Assembly (NCBI GenBank): GCA_040830565.1
Contig: JBFOMC010000357.1
Span: 1 to 7,636 of the forward strand
Direction of reading: 5' to 3'
Length of the DNA: 7,636 nucleotides
Source of the DNA: JAFMPW01 sp040830565
GTDB lineage: Bacteria; Bacteroidota; Bacteroidia; Flavobacteriales; Flavobacteriaceae
This document shows positions 6,629 to 7,636 of the stretch, piece after piece (within the stretch, counting starts at the first letter, position 1; each line of letters starts with the position of its first letter). The notes below the pieces were generated by a model. The model worked only from the letters and a program-made list of their open reading frames with translations. It ran no database searches and was not told the origin of the DNA. The position numbers and the translations under genes are program-made.

Positions 6629-6670
6629 ATTTTCTATTTTCTATTTTCCATTTTCCATTTTCCATTTTTT
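6629..6670. repeat. Heptamer array ATTTTCY x6 directly before the Dabb gene
   Basis: Six units in register: ATTTTCT twice, ATTTTCC three times, ATTTTTT once. It ends 25 nt before the ATG at 6696, where promoter elements would normally lie, so a change in copy number would alter the promoter or its spacing. TTTTCCA is also the first heptamer of the dispersed T-rich repeat. Confidence 0.85.
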
Positions 6671-6695
6671 CATATATTACAAAAATTTTCCGATC

Positions 6696-7118
6696 ATGAA
6701 CACCACAAAATTTGTCTTAGTGGGCATTTTAGCCCTCGCCTCTTTAGGATTAATTTCTCTCAAAATGGAAGAACAACCTGCTCAACCCAACCCGGAAACT
6801 GAGACCCATCCTCACCGTCTTCTCAGACATGTGGTGCTCTTTAAGTTTAAAGACGATGTTCCCAAAGCAAAAATCAAGGAAATTGAAAAAGCCTTTGGCG
6901 AGCTTCCGGATAAAATTTCTGAGATAGAAGATTATGAATGGGGGCTTAACAACAGTCCTGAGGGCTTAGACAAAGGGCTGACACATTGTTTTTTAGTTAC
7001 CTTCAGAAGTGAAGAAGATCGGGACGCTTATCTGCCACATCCAGATCATCAGGCCTTTGTAAAACTCCTTGGTTCCTCCTTAGAAGATGTTACCGTGGTG
7101 GACTATTGGGTGAAGTAG
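6696..7118 (+). CDS. Membrane-anchored Dabb (stress-responsive A/B barrel) domain protein
   Basis: A 140-residue protein: an N-terminal hydrophobic helix (about 5-22, after Lys5) without a lipobox cysteine, a Pro/Glu/Gln linker (23-40), then a Dabb domain (42-138). Domain landmarks are LRHVVLFKFK (43-52), EWGLNNSPEGL (81-91), THCFLVTF (96-103), YLPHPDHQAFV (112-122) and VTVVDYW (132-138). Dabb domains form dimeric alpha/beta barrels. Some relatives are cyclases or stress-induced proteins of unknown biochemistry, so no reaction is assigned. The helix predicts an anchored or exported protein facing the periplasm, unlike the many soluble family members. The ATG at 6696 has an AT-rich leader without a Shine-Dalgarno sequence. 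The gene stands alone, flanked on both sides by repeat-filled spacers, and converges with pyrD. Confidence 0.88.
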   Translation: MNTTKFVLVGILALASLGLISLKMEEQPAQPNPETETHPHRLLRHVVLFKFKDDVPKAKIKEIEKAFGELPDKISEIEDYEWGLNNSPEGLDKGLTHCFLVTFRSEEDRDAYLPHPDHQAFVKLLGSSLEDVTVVDYWVK

Positions 7119-7127
7119 GAGTTCTTG

Positions 7128-7162
7128 GAGCTACGAGGTACGAAGCTGGATGTAAGCTGCAA
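7128..7162. repeat. Degenerate heptamer array after the Dabb gene
   Basis: Five 7-nt units in register starting with GAGCTAC and GAGGTAC, then GAAGCTG, then more diverged units ending in GCTGCAA. It begins 9 nt after the Dabb stop. The unit sequence differs from the upstream arrays but the period is the same. Confidence 0.55.
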
Positions 7163-7179
7163 TTTTGCTGATCGAATGT

Positions 7180-7200
7180 GAACTGCGGACTGCAGACTAC
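7180..7200. repeat. Degenerate heptamer array GRACTGC-like
   Basis: Three 7-nt units in register: GAACTGC, GGACTGC and AGACTAC. It runs directly into the CCGCAAGG element copy at 7205. Confidence 0.5.
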
Positions 7201-7204
7201 TTAA

Positions 7205-7243
7205 TTACCGCAAGGGTCGCAAAGGAGGCGCATGGAGCGCAAG
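7205..7243 (+). repeat. CCGCAAGG element, copy 2
   Basis: Better preserved copy of the element at 6518. CGCAAGG-type units begin at 7209, 7218, 7229 and 7238 (spacing 9, 11, 9). It shares TTACCGCAAGGG exactly with copy 1 and lies in the same orientation on the other side of the Dabb gene. It is not a CRISPR: the units are too short and there are no regular spacers. Confidence 0.6.
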
Positions 7244-7264
7244 GTGCTTGGTGGAATTGAGGAG

Positions 7265-7306
7265 TTAATAATTAATAATGAATAATTAAGAATTAAAAGT
7301 TATGCG
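7265..7306. repeat. Heptamer array, left arm of a long inverted repeat
   Basis: Six heptamers in register starting with TTAATAA twice, then TGAATAA, TTAAGAA and TTAAAAG, ending at TTATGCG. Bases 7277-7300 are complementary to 7357-7380 in 22 of 24 positions, forming a long stem around a 56-nt loop between the convergent Dabb and pyrD genes. The stem is almost wholly A-T. Confidence 0.7.
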
Positions 7307-7343
7307 AGGCAAGAAGCTTAAAGTAGTTAAGATGAACTAATCA

Positions 7344-7380
7344 TTTTCAATTTTCCACTTTTAATTTTTAATTATTAATT
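7344..7380. repeat. T-rich dispersed repeat copy 2, right arm of the inverted repeat, overlapping the pyrD 3' end
   Basis: Heptamers in register (TTTTCAA, TTTTCCA, CTTTTAA, TTTTTAA, TTATTAA). The part 7351-7378 repeats 6452-6479 at 26 of 28 positions. It extends into pyrD: the stop codon (7370 to 7368) and the codons for the last residues (ILGINN) lie at or beside it. On the pyrD transcript the stem could act as a 3'-end structure. Confidence 0.7.
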
Positions 7381-7636
7381 CCCAAAATCGCCTTATTGAT
7401 CTTTTTAACCAAAGCAGGGCCTTCATACACAAATCCTGTCCAGATCTGAACCAGATCCGCACCGGCTGCTAATTTCTCTATCGCATCCTCTGCCGAGTGG
7501 ATTCCACCTACCCCAATAATGGGAAAGGCCTTGTTGCTTTTTTCGGCCAAAAAACGGATCACCTCTGTGCTTCTCTTTGTCAATGGCTTCCCGCTAAGAC
7601 CACCCTTTTCTTCGGCCAGATAACAGGAAGATTTTA
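7368..7636 (-). CDS. pyrD: Dihydroorotate dehydrogenase, quinone type (C-terminal part only)
   Basis: Oxidises dihydroorotate to orotate and passes electrons to quinone in UMP synthesis; peripheral on the inner membrane. Only the last 88 codons are in the window; the frame is open to the upper edge, and the full protein should be about 340 residues. Visible features are GGLSGKPLTKRSTEV, which carries the substrate/FMN-site region, the FMN-phosphate loop IIGVGGIHSAEDA, and VQIWTGFVYEGP near the C-terminus, all characteristic of class 2 enzymes. A TTG at 7583 is internal to the conserved GKPLTKRS stretch, not a start. The stop at 7368 falls in a T-rich repeat, so the last residues (about GINN) are repeat-encoded. 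The gene converges with the Dabb gene across 249 nt. Confidence 0.95.
   Translation of the reverse strand, partial: KSSCYLAEEKGGLSGKPLTKRSTEVIRFLAEKSNKAFPIIGVGGIHSAEDAIEKLAAGADLVQIWTGFVYEGPALVKKINKAILGINN

Larger units (their letters stand above)
6298..6695. other. Repeat-filled spacer between lysE-like and Dabb genes
   Basis: This 398-nt spacer separates divergent genes and holds no convincing gene. It is a mosaic of short tandem arrays listed separately (6304-6359, 6452-6479, 6557-6588, 6601-6614, 6629-6670) plus one copy of a CCGCAAGG element (6518-6544). Between them are AT-rich unclassified stretches, 6360-6451 and 6480-6517. The latter contains GATTACAACTT (6500-6510), also found in the guaB-receptor spacer (1520-1530). 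No good -33/-7 pair for the Dabb gene is visible; TATATTAC at 6672-6679 is a poor candidate. Confidence 0.7.

Noticed and set aside
6605..6802. 65-codon plus-strand frame beginning in the spacer
   Set aside because: Its Phe-rich start is the translated ATTTTCY array and the rest overlaps the Dabb gene in another frame.
6304..7380. CRISPR array
   Set aside because: The repeats are 7-9 nt, mostly without spacers, and there is no cas gene. They are short tandem repeats.
7277..7380. MITE or insertion-sequence remnant from the inverted repeat
   Set aside because: There is no target-site duplication, no transposase fragment, and the arms are explained by heptamer arrays of opposite orientation.
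7368..7583. Separate 71-codon gene starting with TTG at 7583
   Set aside because: The frame stays open to the window edge and the residues before it (GGLSGKP) belong to the conserved class 2 DHODH sequence, so this is the end of pyrD.

Overview
The window looks like a chromosomal segment from a member of the Bacteroidota, most likely Flavobacteriaceae. Three things point there: promoters with the Bacteroidota-type -7 box TAnnTTTG (TATATTTG ahead of both guaB and ferritin), AT-rich leaders without clear Shine-Dalgarno sequences, and protein families typical of marine or soil flavobacteria (FecA-like TonB receptor, CPRDAMQ-type HMG-CoA lyase, membrane-anchored Dabb protein). There is no sign of a phage, plasmid, insertion sequence, CRISPR array, tRNA or rRNA.

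Layout. 1-1446 (minus): guaB, IMP dehydrogenase, missing only its last few codons at the window edge. 1447-1678: divergent promoter region with a guaB promoter and, facing the receptor, two near-identical palindromic operators. 1679-3898 (plus): FecA-like TonB-dependent receptor, probably for ferric citrate or a similar iron chelate. 3899-4040: convergent 3' ends with a strong hairpin. 4041-6297 (minus), read from high to low coordinates: LysE/RhtB exporter (TTG start), HMG-CoA lyase, non-haem ferritin with its own promoter, and a previously easy-to-miss 53-codon Cys/Lys-rich ORF one base after the ferritin stop. 6298-6695: a 398-nt spacer filled with short tandem repeats. 6696-7118 (plus): membrane-anchored Dabb-domain protein. 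7119-7367: a second repeat-filled spacer. 7368-7636 (minus): C-terminal 88 codons of pyrD, quinone-type dihydroorotate dehydrogenase.

How the genes relate. Two nucleotide-synthesis genes (guaB for GMP, pyrD for UMP) bracket an iron section, in which an iron-chelate receptor under probable repressor control faces ferritin and its small Cys-rich companion. LysE and HMG-CoA lyase are closely spaced and both touch amino-acid metabolism (export; last step of leucine breakdown).

The least expected content is in three places: the twin operators before the receptor, the Cys/Lys-rich ORF behind ferritin, and the spacers around the Dabb gene. In those spacers the unit sequences differ from array to array but nearly all keep a period of exactly 7 nt, and two further elements are shared between the two spacers. 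No wholly new defence or mobile system is evident.
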